Below are positions 54,734-64,000 of a stretch of DNA of 64,000 nucleotides, in pieces. A program made the translations under genes and the position numbers. The notes below the pieces were generated by a model. That model was not told the origin of the DNA, did not search any database, and saw only the letters and a list, made by a program, of their open reading frames with translations. This DNA is from Echria macrotheca (Eukaryota > Ascomycota > Sordariomycetes > Sordariales > Schizotheciaceae), in NCBI GenBank assembly GCA_030411725.1, contig MU839836.1:744001-808000 (forward strand). The letters run 5' to 3'. Numbering within the stretch: the first letter of the stretch is position 1; every line of letters begins with the position of its first letter.

Positions 54734-55706
54734 ATGCCGCTTTTCAACAGTTATTCCAAGGCTACGTTTGCCGACCTGTGGAGCGCTGCGCCTGACCTCA
54801 TCACGGCTGAGCCCAACCCGTTGAGACAGGATAGCATCCGCGGAGTACTGCACGGCCAGAGTTAGGAACTCTTTTGCTGGCTTACCTCCGCCTACCTCTC
54901 AGTGTGTCTTATAATCCTCCTCACGAAACGGTGCGCTAACTTGCCTCTCAGCCCCGTCAGACTGCTGCACTCGCTAAAGCCCGGTATGACAATGTTAGGG
55001 TCGGTAGCCTGTTCTTCGACGGCTGCGATGAAGAGAATTCCTGGTGGAATACCCCGAGAGAGCTGCTGCCCGGGCGATACATCAACGCCCTGGTGACTGC
55101 CATAACCGGAGAACTACGCGATTTTACATACTGCTCTGGGTGTGCCACTCAGGAACTCGAGGATCTGTTTTTTGGAGCCTGCATCGCAGATCTCGGAGAC
55201 GAATTCACTGGTTGCGCCAATTGTATCCATGGTAATGTCGGAGAGGCGTGCGACTTCTGCGATTTTGCCAAGCCCGTATTTGTCTGTCTCGAGCAGCATT
55301 GCGAGCAGCGTGGCCCCGGGCACGAGCACATCTTGAGGGGGTGGCTGGATGACTCCTACAAGAATGTATGTATGGCATGTATTAGGGGCATCAGTATACT
55401 GACGCTGTTTAGTCTATAGGTGCTGCTGCCTCTGCGCTATTCCTCTGCGAGTGGACGAATGGTATTTACGTTATGTCGGAAGTTTACGAGAATGTTCTCG
55501 CCAAAATCAGAGCAGAGCATGTCGAGCAGGACCTGCGAGATGCTTTGTTCGCTGCCTCCAGGGAGGGACAAGACGTGGTTTGGTGCAAAGCCTGCAAAAC
55601 AACCGACCGCAAGGAATTTATTTGGTGTACCAAAACACCGGTACCGAGTTTTCGTGGCGGGGCGTGCCCTAATTGCATCTTGAACGGTTGTGTATGCTCA
55701 AGATAA
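54734..55706 (+). CDS. Cysteine-rich protein (271 aa), three exons
   Basis: Exons 54734-54844, 54952-55369 and 55420-55706 give one frame. The second intron has two adjacent donors (55366 and 55370), and only the latter keeps the frame. The first donor (GTACTG) is weaker, so the 5' exon is less sure. The product has a cluster of Cys pairs: CSGCATQELED, GCANCIHGN, ACDFC, then WCKACKTT, WCTKT, CPNCILNGCVC. This spacing suggests two or three zinc-binding knuckles. The style resembles fungal Cys-rich DUF3716-type proteins, which is inference. It probably acts in the nucleus, but the function is unknown. Confidence 0.6.
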
Positions 55707-57747
55707 AAGAATAAAATGGGCGATACCGGTTTGACAATGATTTGGGGATGAGGAGTCTTTTGGTGTTTTGTGGTCTGTCGTGCCTGCGCGCAAGCGTAGG
55801 GCACGTGCATACGCGCTCGGGCGTGTCAATTTGTATTTAGTCTTGCCCCCCTTAGAGGGACAGTTTTTCAGAAGGACAGCGAACAAGAAAGTTCTCTCCT
55901 TACCATCAGAGGGAGCCTTCGGCCCCGTCACCCTTACCCAGTGACTTTGATTAGGGAGACATCTTCATCATTTTGTGTTCTGTGCACGTTTTCTGGTGTC
56001 TGTAGCCCCAGCACTAATTCAACAACTAAACTATAGTAGCCGCTGTATTCTCCGTATTTTGCTCTCTTGGCCGGGGAAAGTCAAGTTTGCTTGACTTCTT
56101 TTCTTTGCCACGGCCGTGTCACAACTTCGCATACCATCCTCGCCACCCTCTAAGCATATGGCTGCTCGTGTCGGGTCAAATCCCACGCCATCTGTAGCAT
56201 CGCCTCGCACACCTGGTGCCTATCGCATCTCATCCCACCAGCGCTCCGCCCGTAACCCGCAGTTCGCCGCGTGGGAGGCCAACACCGGCCTCCGGGAGGG
56301 AAGAGTCCGATCTCCCTTCCGCAAATGCATCGAGAGAAACTGAAGGCGATCGTGGCCGTCATTGGAGGGCTCTCCGTTTATACGATTATATTCTGGCTGT
56401 CAACAAGCAATCGGACAAGCCGGAAGAAAACAAAACCTTCCCTCTTCTTTGCTTTCCCAATGCCACTAAAGATGAAGTACTGAACAGCAGTCAGCCCGTC
56501 CATCGATCAGCACTCGACGCTGCTCGCAATTCAATATTGGATTCGATCGAGTGGCGGTATACTGTATTGTCCTCCCGCCCCAGGGCGTGAAGACGCCGTG
56601 CCCCTCCGGGAACCCGCTCGGGATCGCCTGCCCATGTGTCTAATTAGGTATCTGTCGAGCGCAATCGCCAAGAGCATCGGGGACCACACCCAGAAATGGA
56701 TAGACGAGAACCGCATAGGTAGAGCCCGTTCCTCGAAGCTGGGGGGGGGGGTCCGCCCTGGACGCCGACGCCGACGACTCTAAACGTGTCAACCCGGGCA
56801 AATATACACAGCACATGGGCAAACCCTGGGGAGCTTTGGGTGGGGGCCCGATCATGGATTTCGGTCCATGTTGCCGCCGTTCCTGACGATTACATCCCCG
56901 GCCGACGGCGGATATCCGCCGCGAGAGACTCCAACGCATCGCCATCATGTACCGAAGGGTAGGATAATAGGAAAAGAAGAAGGGTGTGGTTTCCTCTAGG
57001 AGTGGGCTGGGAAGGTGGGACAGGAGAGCGATAGGCGCCCAGTTCCCGGTGGCGAGAGGCAAGAATGTGCATGAGATTAAGGTGAGACGCACGGTGGGAG
57101 GGCTCCCATACGCTACGAGGTAATACTGTCACAGATGCTGGTATGCGATCGAGGCTCTGCGTTCTGTTCCCCAGCGAGATCAGGAAGGGAAGCGAGAAGC
57201 CATGCCCCTTCCCGCTCTCGACCCTCACATCTGTTCGTCAAACGTGTGGATTCGCCAAGCCGCGGTATAGCCCATCGCCCTCGCGCTCTTCGAGGTAGAC
57301 ACTCGCGTTGCAAGATAATGTTGGTAGTCAGTCCCCATCCCAGCGGCGCCGGTCACAAAGACAACGGTGCGTTCATCAGGGTGGCCAATTTCAGACCGAC
57401 GTCGAAGGCGCGCTGGCGAGAGGACGGCGCGGATCAAGAGGATCTGGAAGCCGGCTCTGGCGAGCACCATAGGCGGCAGCACATGGCCATCGGATCACAT
57501 GGAGTGGCTCTTGGACCAAAACTTGCCCGCGCACCTGTTCAATCGTGGCCCGGTTCTCGTCACTGCTATCCCTTGAAATATGATAAGGTACTACAACAGA
57601 TAGCTCAAGTCCATGGGTTCACTACTCTCATCGGCGTCAAAAAATCCAAACCAGTTTTGCCTTCACGTACGTACACCATCGTAAACGGCTGCTTGGCCAA
57701 ACATGACGTCTGTCCGATACAGTACACCGATCATACCGCCTTGGAGA
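55707..57747. other. No gene recognised
   Basis: Long chance-like frames occur (57135-57821 plus, 56640-57092 minus). Segment 57500-57560 (ttggaccaaaacttg, then tggcccggttctcgtcact) recurs in part at 10326-10370, 19140-19190 and, inverted, 47240-47270. A frame at 56330-56480 contains a hydrophobic helix (AIVAVIGGLSVYTIIFWL) but no start I trust. Confidence 0.4.
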
Positions 57748-58922
57748 TCATACCCCCGGTCCGTTTATTCGCCCTTGCGCGACTTGCTCTGGCCACCCCG
57801 CCGGCCGCGGCTCTATCATGAATTCTATCGACATCCGGTTTCCATAGTCATTTTTTTTCATCCGTTCCCTAGCACTCAGATCCCAAACCCTTACTGGCGA
57901 CGGGCTGGAAAACCTCGGTGTGGCCTGCGTCGAGACACCGGAATCCGAAGGTCTATGGGCGTCGGGCAGCTGCGTAGGCCGCGAGACACAACCATGCTGG
58001 GTTTCGTCGAGAGAGTCCTGCGATGGCAGAAGACCGCCGTCATTTGGATGGAACTGGGGAGCTTTTTTTAGCAGAAGCAGAGATGGAGTCGGTAGACTCA
58101 TCCTTACGTTAGCGTGGGAAGAAAAAGGCTCTCTGCAATCTGTCGGCGTGGTTGAGCTCAGACGTGATTGAGTGTCAAGCAGTACTGATTCCTGCTTGTC
58201 GTCTTGAGCTCCGGCTCCGTTCGAAACACTGGCTCGCCGGCCCTCCATATTTTCCGCGCCCATCTCGGTAGCAGAGTTCGTCAGGAACTTTCTGTCTGGG
58301 TTAGAGTTATCCGCCTGAACTCCTTTAGACGGTTCCTCAAAATTGTCAACATCGGGCTGATCATTAGCATCCTGGTAGATGGTGTGGATGTTAGAACCTG
58401 TACGGATGCGATGAACGATATTCATGATGTATCTGTCGTCCTTGGTCTGCAAGTCTTCAAAAAGTTGTCTATATAGCTTGATTTCGTTTTCAAAGTTCGC
58501 TAACTTGCGCTTGAGGGCTTGCGCGTGGGTCTCGGTTGCATCAGTGGCATACTCGCAAGCGATGCGGCGTTGTAGGCACATCGAGCACGCTGGTCGTTCG
58601 CCATAACACTGCATTCCAGTTAATTAGCTACTTTGACACGGGATAGCATATTGTGGGACAAACGCACTTTAATTTTGCGTCGCTGGCACGCGTCGCACGC
58701 TGCTATCGTTGCTTGCCTCTTTGTCTGCCGAGCACTTCGGCCCGAGTTGGAAGTAGGCTCCTGGGCTAGGCATTGCCTCTTACTGACGGTGTCGTCGTCA
58801 ACCTTGGCCGACGATGCCCGTATCCTCTTTCTGAGTTTCGGCGTCGCAGCGTCGGAGGACAAGCCAGCGCCGTCATCATTCGATACGGGCGGTTTTGGTT
58901 GAATGAGCGGAAAATGCGGCAT
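57748..58922 (-). CDS. Zn2Cys6 transcription factor (371 aa), probably C-terminally short
   Basis: Exon 1 (58922-58668) ends inside the zinc cluster with CDACQRRKIK. A 59-nt intron (donor GTGCGT, acceptor at 58609) is removed, and exon 2 (58608-57748) continues CYGERPACSMCLQRRIAC. The join restores the exact C-x2-C-x6-C-x6-C-x2-C-x6-C spacing, which proves the splice. A basic linker and a coiled-coil helix (LKRKLANFENEIKLYRQLFEDL) for dimerisation follow. The rest is Ser/Pro-rich and disordered. The usual fungal regulatory domain is missing, so the gene may be truncated at its 3' end in repeat DNA, or this may be a short regulator. Confidence 0.7.
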
Positions 58923-59124
58923 CTGGCTGGCGCAGACTCATGGCCACTTATGGCCTATGTTCCTACAATGAAGGGAAAGAAAGGAAACTGGAAAGAGGCT
59001 AACGGAAGTAGGTGCGAGAGTGCCAAATATCCTACGTAGTTAGTAAGGCGCCACAAACTCCCCCACATTCTCCGCCTTCGCTTGCTGAGCATACGGCACC
59101 GAAGACCGCAAATTCCGGGTTGGG

Positions 59125-59190
59125 TGGAGCAGGCGTGCCGGAATCAGCAGGTAATGCTCGGATCGATAAGACAGTCGACCTTGGTTGCAT
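59125..59190. repeat. Dispersed repeat (partner of 1195-1250)
   Basis: Shares gcgtgccggaatc, gca and atgctcggatcgat with the left end of the window, in the same orientation. The flanking 58925-59440 has no recognisable gene. Confidence 0.6.
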
Positions 59191-59445
59191 CGAACAGAGC
59201 CGCTCTTCGGGCCTCTGACCACTGCGGTCTCTATCGTTTCGATAACGATTGGGCAGGGTAAGAGTCCGCTGCCCAGGACACAACTCCTCCTTCTGCGGCC
59301 AGCGGTTTCTGCAATCTCGTCAGCAACTTCCCGCTATAGGGATTGTTCTCGCCCCTCAGCTTGTGCCGAAACGCACCAGCGACGCGTAAGCGTTGCCAAG
59401 GGCGCTGCCATCCTCCAGGTAGCCGCATCCGATCTTACACGCTAG

Positions 59446-59643
59446 ATGCAGCGCATTAGCCCCCTATTCAGGCTTAAAACCTTTTGGAAGAAGGATATAC
59501 GAACTCTTGCCAAGATGCTAGCTGCGGATCCTGATTACTTTCGTTGCCTTTTGCTTGTTTCGCCACGCCTTTTCTTCGAAGTCGAGGAGTCGGGGGGGCT
59601 CCCGACTCTCCACAAACTCCCCGCTCCTCCCAGTCGCCGGTGA
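59446..59643 (+). CDS. Hypothetical fragment (65 aa)
   Basis: A short frame with a helical basic N-terminus (RLKTFWKKDIRTLAKML) and a hydrophobic middle. It has no domain and may be a gene relic. Confidence 0.2.
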   Translation: MQRISPLFRLKTFWKKDIRTLAKMLAADPDYFRCLLLVSPRLFFEVEESGGLPTLHKLPAPPSRR

Positions 59644-59689
59644 TCGCTGACGATAACTCTAGGGCAAACTCAACCGCATACCACTCGAC

Positions 59690-60260
59690 GATGGCGAAGG
59701 GTGACAGAGAGCCTGGGCTGCGCTGTAGCCCGTTCCTGGGCCATAGAATTTGCCGACGATAACCCTTCGGCTTCAGTTACCGGAACTGATGTGTCTCCAA
59801 TCCAGTGGGGTTGGGTTCCTCCCAACTGCCAATTTATAATGGTGCCACGAGGAGTGGTACTACCCGGACAGCACGGTTGACTTCATTAACGTCCGCGACC
59901 TTGCCGTATGTTCCATTATTCTGTCTCCCATAGACATGCTAACATTACCATAGGGGTGTATAAACGACTGGGAAGGCTCTTGTGAGAAGCCTACCGCGTT
60001 CTCAAGCCTGAGGGATGGATTGAAAAGACTCCCTTACTGTTATCTCAGAAACTGGGTCAATCCCCGACATCCACCGCTTTTGGACCCAGCTGTTCACCAT
60101 GGCCGGCCAAGAAACAGGCACCGAACGAAATGATCAATGCTTGGATGGAGGCGTCGGGCTTCACTAATGTGGCACGCGGTCTCACTGCCCGGGGCGAGAG
60201 ACAGCATGGTCGTTGTCGCTATCATCACCAGTGGCACGCTGTTCCATGATAACGCTGCCC
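59690..60260 (+). pseudogene. LaeA-like SAM-dependent methyltransferase remnant
   Basis: Pieces appear in the right order but in different frames: WAIEFADDNPSASVTGTDVS (motif around the SAM acid), WVPPNCQF, YPDSTVDFINVRDLA, then after a possible intron EAYRVLKPEGWIEKT and a late WMEASGFTNV. The glycine-rich SAM loop before WAIEFAD is destroyed. LaeA-like enzymes act as global regulators of secondary metabolism. This copy has several frameshifts and cannot be functional. Confidence 0.65.
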
Positions 60261-60261
60261 G

Positions 60262-60880
60262 AGGCAGCTTCGTCGGACTGGCAGATAGCAAGTGCAAACA
60301 GAGCTCGAAACCACGTAGTAGGAGCAATAGTAGGGCGTGGGTTGGGTACAGCATTGAACTCTGGGCTACTCACAATCCAGAACTTCGACTCCCGTCTTTA
60401 TCGTTTCCCACTTCCTAAGCCCCTCTGTGACCGGCGGAATGCATACACCTGAGCTCATATGTACCGTTTGTTCATGGTTGTGACGGTGTCGTCAGTCGCC
60501 CAGAATTTTGGCCCTAGCATATCCAAATATAGATTTCGAGCGGAAAGTAGGTATCCCAAATAAGGCCTTACCCGATAGGCACTCTGGATCATTTGGGCAC
60601 AATATTATTTGGACGGGGGTTCATATTAAGTAGATTCTGTTTTACTCCGTGAATAGCAGTTAAATGATAGTCTCACACATTGAACCATGAACAGATGCTC
60701 ACCACTATGAACAGCTTCGGAGATGATGAAAGCCTCCAGTGTGCGGATTTTGGATGCCGCGCTGACGACTGAGCCAGAGTCCTGAGGCCGGCGTGGGGTC
60801 TCCATGGCGGATGGCAGCAGGGAAGGCCGGGAGAGGCAGGATCAGCAGGCAGGACACACGGGTCAGGACGGTCGGGCACC
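60262..60880. other. No gene seen
   Basis: Short frames only, with no recognised repeat. Confidence 0.4.
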
Positions 60881-61709
60881 GGTATCTACGCGGCACTGAT
60901 GAGGTCGAGGGGTAGTATTTCTCAGCCTAAAGGAGACCCCTCATTGCGTAGTCCTCAGGGAGTGGCGGACCATTAGGGTGGGGAAAACCTTCGCTCTTGA
61001 TGAAATTGGATGCCGGGAGGTCTTTGAGTAACATATTTAACATCAAAGACATTAGCTTCCAAGGAAATTCCGGTGCCAGGTATGCCATGGCTTCCTCGGA
61101 AAAAGTTGACTGGTAAACGAAGACAAGTACTGTATGAACGTATGAGAGGATGTTGAAGAACGCCGAAAGATCACGCGAGGTCTGTTGCCTCTTCAATACT
61201 GCCGTCTGACATTTGCTGGTCCTGCTGCCACGAGTTTGCTTGATCGCACCATATCTAATGATAGCACAGCAGTTCGAGATTCCAATACAGTATCTAAAAA
61301 TCGAGACTCACCCCAGTTCGAGGAACCGGCGTGTGGAGAGGTTAATGTGGTTATCTAAAGTATTGATGAACTCGTCCATCGAAGCATCCAACTCCGCATA
61401 TAGCTTTTTGCTGAACATGATCCCGTGCGTCTTCACAAAAGCATGCTCTGTGGAAGGGAGTCTGCATTGCTGGCTCGAATTTGGAGCTATTACAGGCTCA
61501 AAAAGTGCCATGATGTTTTCCCGAGTCGCATCGAAGGGAGTGGCCACGCAGAGGGACTTGCTGTAATAGAAGAGCTGTTTCAGGGCATTAGATCGAGCCA
61601 GAATAGCGAGGTGATGGTACAGCCTTCCAGCTGTTGGAGATCTATCCGACGCTTTGCTGTACCCCTCGCCTTTATCACCGATTGCATGTGGGGAATCGAG
61701 AGAGCCCAT
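60880..61709 (-). pseudogene. Est1-type DNA/RNA-binding domain protein fragment
   Basis: Exon 1 (from about 61709 to 61312) carries the hallmark GYSKASDRSPTAGRLYHHLA, then LFYYSKSLC and ENIMALFEPV of fungal Est1/SMG7-like proteins. A 57-nt intron (GTGAGT donor) leads to exon 2 with FPWKLMSLMLNMLLKDLP and PLPEDYAMRGLL. A TAG at 60929-60927 follows where the family has Trp (TGG), and AEKYYP continues the frame afterwards. The start and the C-terminal half are lost. Relatives act in telomere or RNA surveillance. Confidence 0.7.
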
Positions 61710-61770
61710 ATGGTCCCACTTAGTGTCCGGGATTGGTGGGATCGCGAGATAATATTTGTTTTCTCTTTAG

Positions 61771-62428
61771 GTACGTTATGACCGACCGGTTCAGCCAGAA
61801 TACCATCGACGCCAGCGGTAACGTGATCCTTCTTCGATCAGACATTCACACAGCCTTTGATGATAAAGTCTTCGCCATCGTTCCTAAACGAAACCAGACA
61901 CGAGAGCACGAGTCTCGAGGGAAACTGTCGCTCGTTGTACACGTCGTCAATCCCATCACGGACGGTTACTTTCACCAGCACTACCATAACCGCAAACTAC
62001 TCCCTATCAGATGTAGTAATGAGTGCCTCTTTGCCCGCTTCGCTTGGACCATCTTCTCACCCGGCGTACTGGGCCACTTCTTGGACAAAAGCATTACGAG
62101 TCGGCTACTTCTTGTCCACGACGCTGCCACCGGAACCTTGACCCTAGAGAGCCGCGATCGCGAGCAAGTCAATGCGCTCCTCGCCGCGTCACGGTCCCGT
62201 AGCGCGAGTCCAAAGAAGAGGAAGGTACCAGATGTTGCCAGCAATGACGCAAGCTATCAGTGCGATCTACTATACGGCGACATCGGGGATGGTCAGACGG
62301 ACAGCGGGTTACCTGAGAGGAACCCACGTCGGGGTCGGCCGAGGAAGAGGCAGTGGGCGAACGACGAAGAGGGTCGAGACATGGTCATTCAGAAGAGGGA
62401 GAAGGTCGAGCTAGGTGTCGCGATGTGA
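61771..62428 (+). CDS. Fungal HNH-nuclease family protein, 3' exon (copy A)
   Basis: After a pyrimidine tract and TTTAG acceptor the frame opens with RYVMTDRFSQNTIDASGNVI. It continues LLRSDIHTAFDDKVFAIVPK, the signature of the fungal HNH family: Asp/His of the metal site in RSDIH, then FD. An internal FARFAWTIF segment and a Ser/Lys/Arg-rich tail with a possible nuclear signal (SPKKRK) follow. The first exon, which carries the other HNH residues in related proteins, is not found. Upstream DNA belongs to the divergent Est1-type fragment, so the gene is probably 5'-truncated. The C-terminal part is duplicated at 12160-12514. Confidence 0.6.
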
Positions 62429-63028
62429 TGTAGATCTGTTGCTGGACAAGATCCTCCGAGGGCGACCAGTAGGGAGAGCTTCTTCTGCATCACCCGATGC
62501 TCCAAGCGACGTTTGCCCGTCCGTTTAGCCGACACCTCCTCGAACGCGGTGGATTCTTCGAGTCGTGTCCTGCCGGGACTTGCGCAGGTTGGGGTTTCCT
62601 CCCGCCTCTTTTTGAGGTCCAGTTCTCGTCCCTTTGGACCCGAAAAGGTTGATGAGGCGGGCTCCGCCCAACCTGCCAGTGGTTGTTTGTACGGTCCCTG
62701 ATTACTTCGATGCCATTACGTTTGACAAACAGTTGCGTCCTGTCCCACGACCAGCCCAACCGGTCGTTCATGCCGCTCTGCGACGTGTCGGTTCCTGCGC
62801 CGCCGAGTGTGACCATGTTTTCTGGCCTCGATCGATCGTGACTTAGTTCTCCACTTTGGCCAAGCTTTGGTTCACCGCTGCCGGCCACTACATGGTAGCG
62901 CGCGAGTTGGAGTATCGTGTGCCAAGTTTTGCCCCCCACATGTAGTTAAGATAGAGTGAAACGGATGTACCACAGCTGGTGCCAAATCTCATGCGACTTT
63001 GATGTTATTTACAGTAGTGCCGGCTTTC
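62429..63028. other. Intergenic; dispersed repeat pieces
   Basis: Segment 62835-62890 (gtgacttagttctcc, gccaagctttggttcaccgc) is a divergent copy of the repeat seen at 47240-47290. No gene-like frame. Confidence 0.4.
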
Positions 63029-63994
63029 TTAAGCTCCGCTTCTTCTCAGCCGGCCTAACACGGCCTGTCGTCTTCCCACACAAGTCTGACAACAACACCC
63101 CTTACCGAAAAAATCCCGCCCGTACCTGATAGTTATCTCGCTACCATCGAATATATCCTGCTTTGCTTGGATCCCAATCATCCACCGGCCAGACAACTTG
63201 AGCGGTAAAATTAGGGCTGACGGCCGACAATCGTGGTTCAGAAGTCTGAAGCAGTTGCCACGTCGCCCGCAGTAAACCTGGCAAACGGCGCTCGGGGGTT
63301 CAATGTCGCTTCTCACAAGTTCCACAACCCACTTGTCGTCTTTATAAGTATTCAGTGGCACAAGCTCCCCGGTGATCTCTCCGATCCATTCGCCCTTTCT
63401 GTAGGCGATTTGGCCTGGGCTTGCAGCCACTGCTTGAAGACCGAGCCCCTTGCCCTCATACCGCTTGATAAGCGGCGTAGCCTTAGGAAATGCCTCGTCG
63501 GCGCAGCCGCAGCTCCTCGCTTCGCAGAGATCGCATCCAGTTGCTTTCGTTGGATCCACAGGCCACGCCCAGTCGGATGGCCATGCTTTCGGCCGCGCCC
63601 AGCGCCGGGAACCGTCGGGCTGGTATAAGTTCCTTGGGATACACGGAAATGTTCCGAATGTGGCGTCCTGGAGTGTCCCGTTGTTGTATATTTCATCTGG
63701 GGTGAGGCTAGCACTCTCCCACAAAAACTCGACGTCTGCCGCGCCGCCTAATATATTTTGAAACGCCTTTGCAGCGCTACGGAGCTGGTCGACATGCGGG
63801 TTCTTGAGCCGCCGGTGGAAATCTGCGAGCTCGTTGTCTGTCATATCCCAGTAGCTAGCTGGGTCAGCACCCCCTTCGCCTGGGGGAACGATAAGACACA
63901 ATAACCCATCATACTTGCCGCAAACGCGGTTCCACTTCCTCCCGTAAGTTAGGTGCTGGTCAAACTTAGCGGAGGGCCATCCCAGCTGCTCCAT
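63029..63994 (-). CDS. SET-domain protein (321 aa, possibly 5'-incomplete)
   Basis: The frame ends at 63029 and opens at ATG 63994, six bases from the window edge, so the true start may lie outside. The C-terminal half is a SET domain. GKGLGLQAVA is the start loop, IGEITGEL follows, then NCFRLLNHDCRPSA, where Asn-His contact SAM and substrate. ITIRYGRDFF holds the catalytic Tyr, and CCCQTC is a post-SET zinc motif. The N-terminal half has a Cys-rich CDLCEARSCGCAD segment (pre-SET-like). It is probably a lysine methyltransferase acting on chromatin or another protein. No introns are needed. Confidence 0.8.
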   Translation of the reverse strand: MEQLGWPSAKFDQHLTYGRKWNRVCGKYDGLLCLIVPPGEGGADPASYWDMTDNELADFHRRLKNPHVDQLRSAAKAFQNILGGAADVEFLWESASLTPDEIYNNGTLQDATFGTFPCIPRNLYQPDGSRRWARPKAWPSDWAWPVDPTKATGCDLCEARSCGCADEAFPKATPLIKRYEGKGLGLQAVAASPGQIAYRKGEWIGEITGELVPLNTYKDDKWVVELVRSDIEPPSAVCQVYCGRRGNCFRLLNHDCRPSALILPLKLSGRWMIGIQAKQDIFDGSEITIRYGRDFFGKGCCCQTCVGRRQAVLGRLRRSGA

Positions 63995-64000
63995 GGCCTT

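Noticed and set aside
57135..57821. 228-codon plus-strand frame
   Set aside because: It runs through dispersed-repeat DNA, has no domain and has unusual composition. A chance frame in GC-rich DNA is more likely.
8085..60260. Secondary-metabolite cluster (ABC transporter, regulators, LaeA-like enzyme)
   Set aside because: There is no PKS, NRPS, terpene synthase or P450, and the pieces are broken and tens of kilobases apart.
1..64000. Starship-type giant transposon
   Set aside because: Gene-fragment cargo fits the idea, but I found no DUF3435 tyrosine-recombinase captain and no matching ends.

Overview
This window looks like nuclear DNA of a filamentous ascomycete, probably a Sordariomycete. 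Coding stretches are split by short introns of about 48-90 nt with GTRNGT donors, CTRAC-like branch points and YAG acceptors. The recognisable families are fungal: Zn2Cys6 clusters, Clr5, DUF7082, fungal forkhead, an Est1-type DNA/RNA-binding domain, fungal HNH proteins, a LaeA-like methyltransferase and an Nma111-type HtrA. I see no rRNA, tRNA, CRISPR array, plasmid origin or intact autonomous transposon.

The window mixes a minority of apparently intact genes with many broken pieces of unrelated host genes. The best intact genes are: a Zn2Cys6 protein ending in a Clr5 domain (3649-5346), a forkhead factor (28658-29942), a DUF7082 protein with a second Zn2Cys6 cluster (40744-42764), a FAR1-like/ATP-grasp-like protein with a repeat-encoded linker (49653-51674), a 283-aa unknown protein (52533-53484), a cysteine-rich 271-aa protein (54734-55706), a Zn2Cys6 factor (57748-58922) and a SET protein at the right edge (63029-63994). 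Several models are spliced here from separate exons by consistent frame and splice signals.

Layout. 0-5.4 kb: remnants of membrane proteins, then the Zn2Cys6-Clr5 gene. 6.4-13 kb: a dense mosaic of fragments (alpha/beta hydrolase, NF-YA piece fused to an unknown family, ABC transporter, APH-type kinase, HNH tail). 15.8-25.4 kb: the C-terminal half of an HtrA-like protein, a damaged FHA-kinase and a decayed Zn2Cys6 factor. 28.6-30 kb: forkhead gene. 31.7-39.5 kb: decayed repeats, and a coiled-coil gene cut by a 394-bp element with inverted ends. 40.7-42.8 kb: DUF7082 gene. 45-53.5 kb: a second copy of the unknown family, inverted Zn2Cys6 relic, ATP-grasp-like gene and two minisatellites. 53.7-64 kb: ankyrin, LaeA-like and Est1-type fragments among intact genes, ending in HNH and SET genes.

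Most premature stops (CAG/CAA to TAG/TAA, TGG to TAG) can be explained by one C-to-T or G-to-A change, as expected for repeat-induced point mutation (RIP). Numerous short dispersed repeats recur at 5-50 kb spacing in both orientations. No shared pathway is evident. The common theme is DNA-binding or chromatin proteins, and the region reads as a repeat-rich accessory or subtelomere-like compartment that accumulates and fuses gene fragments.
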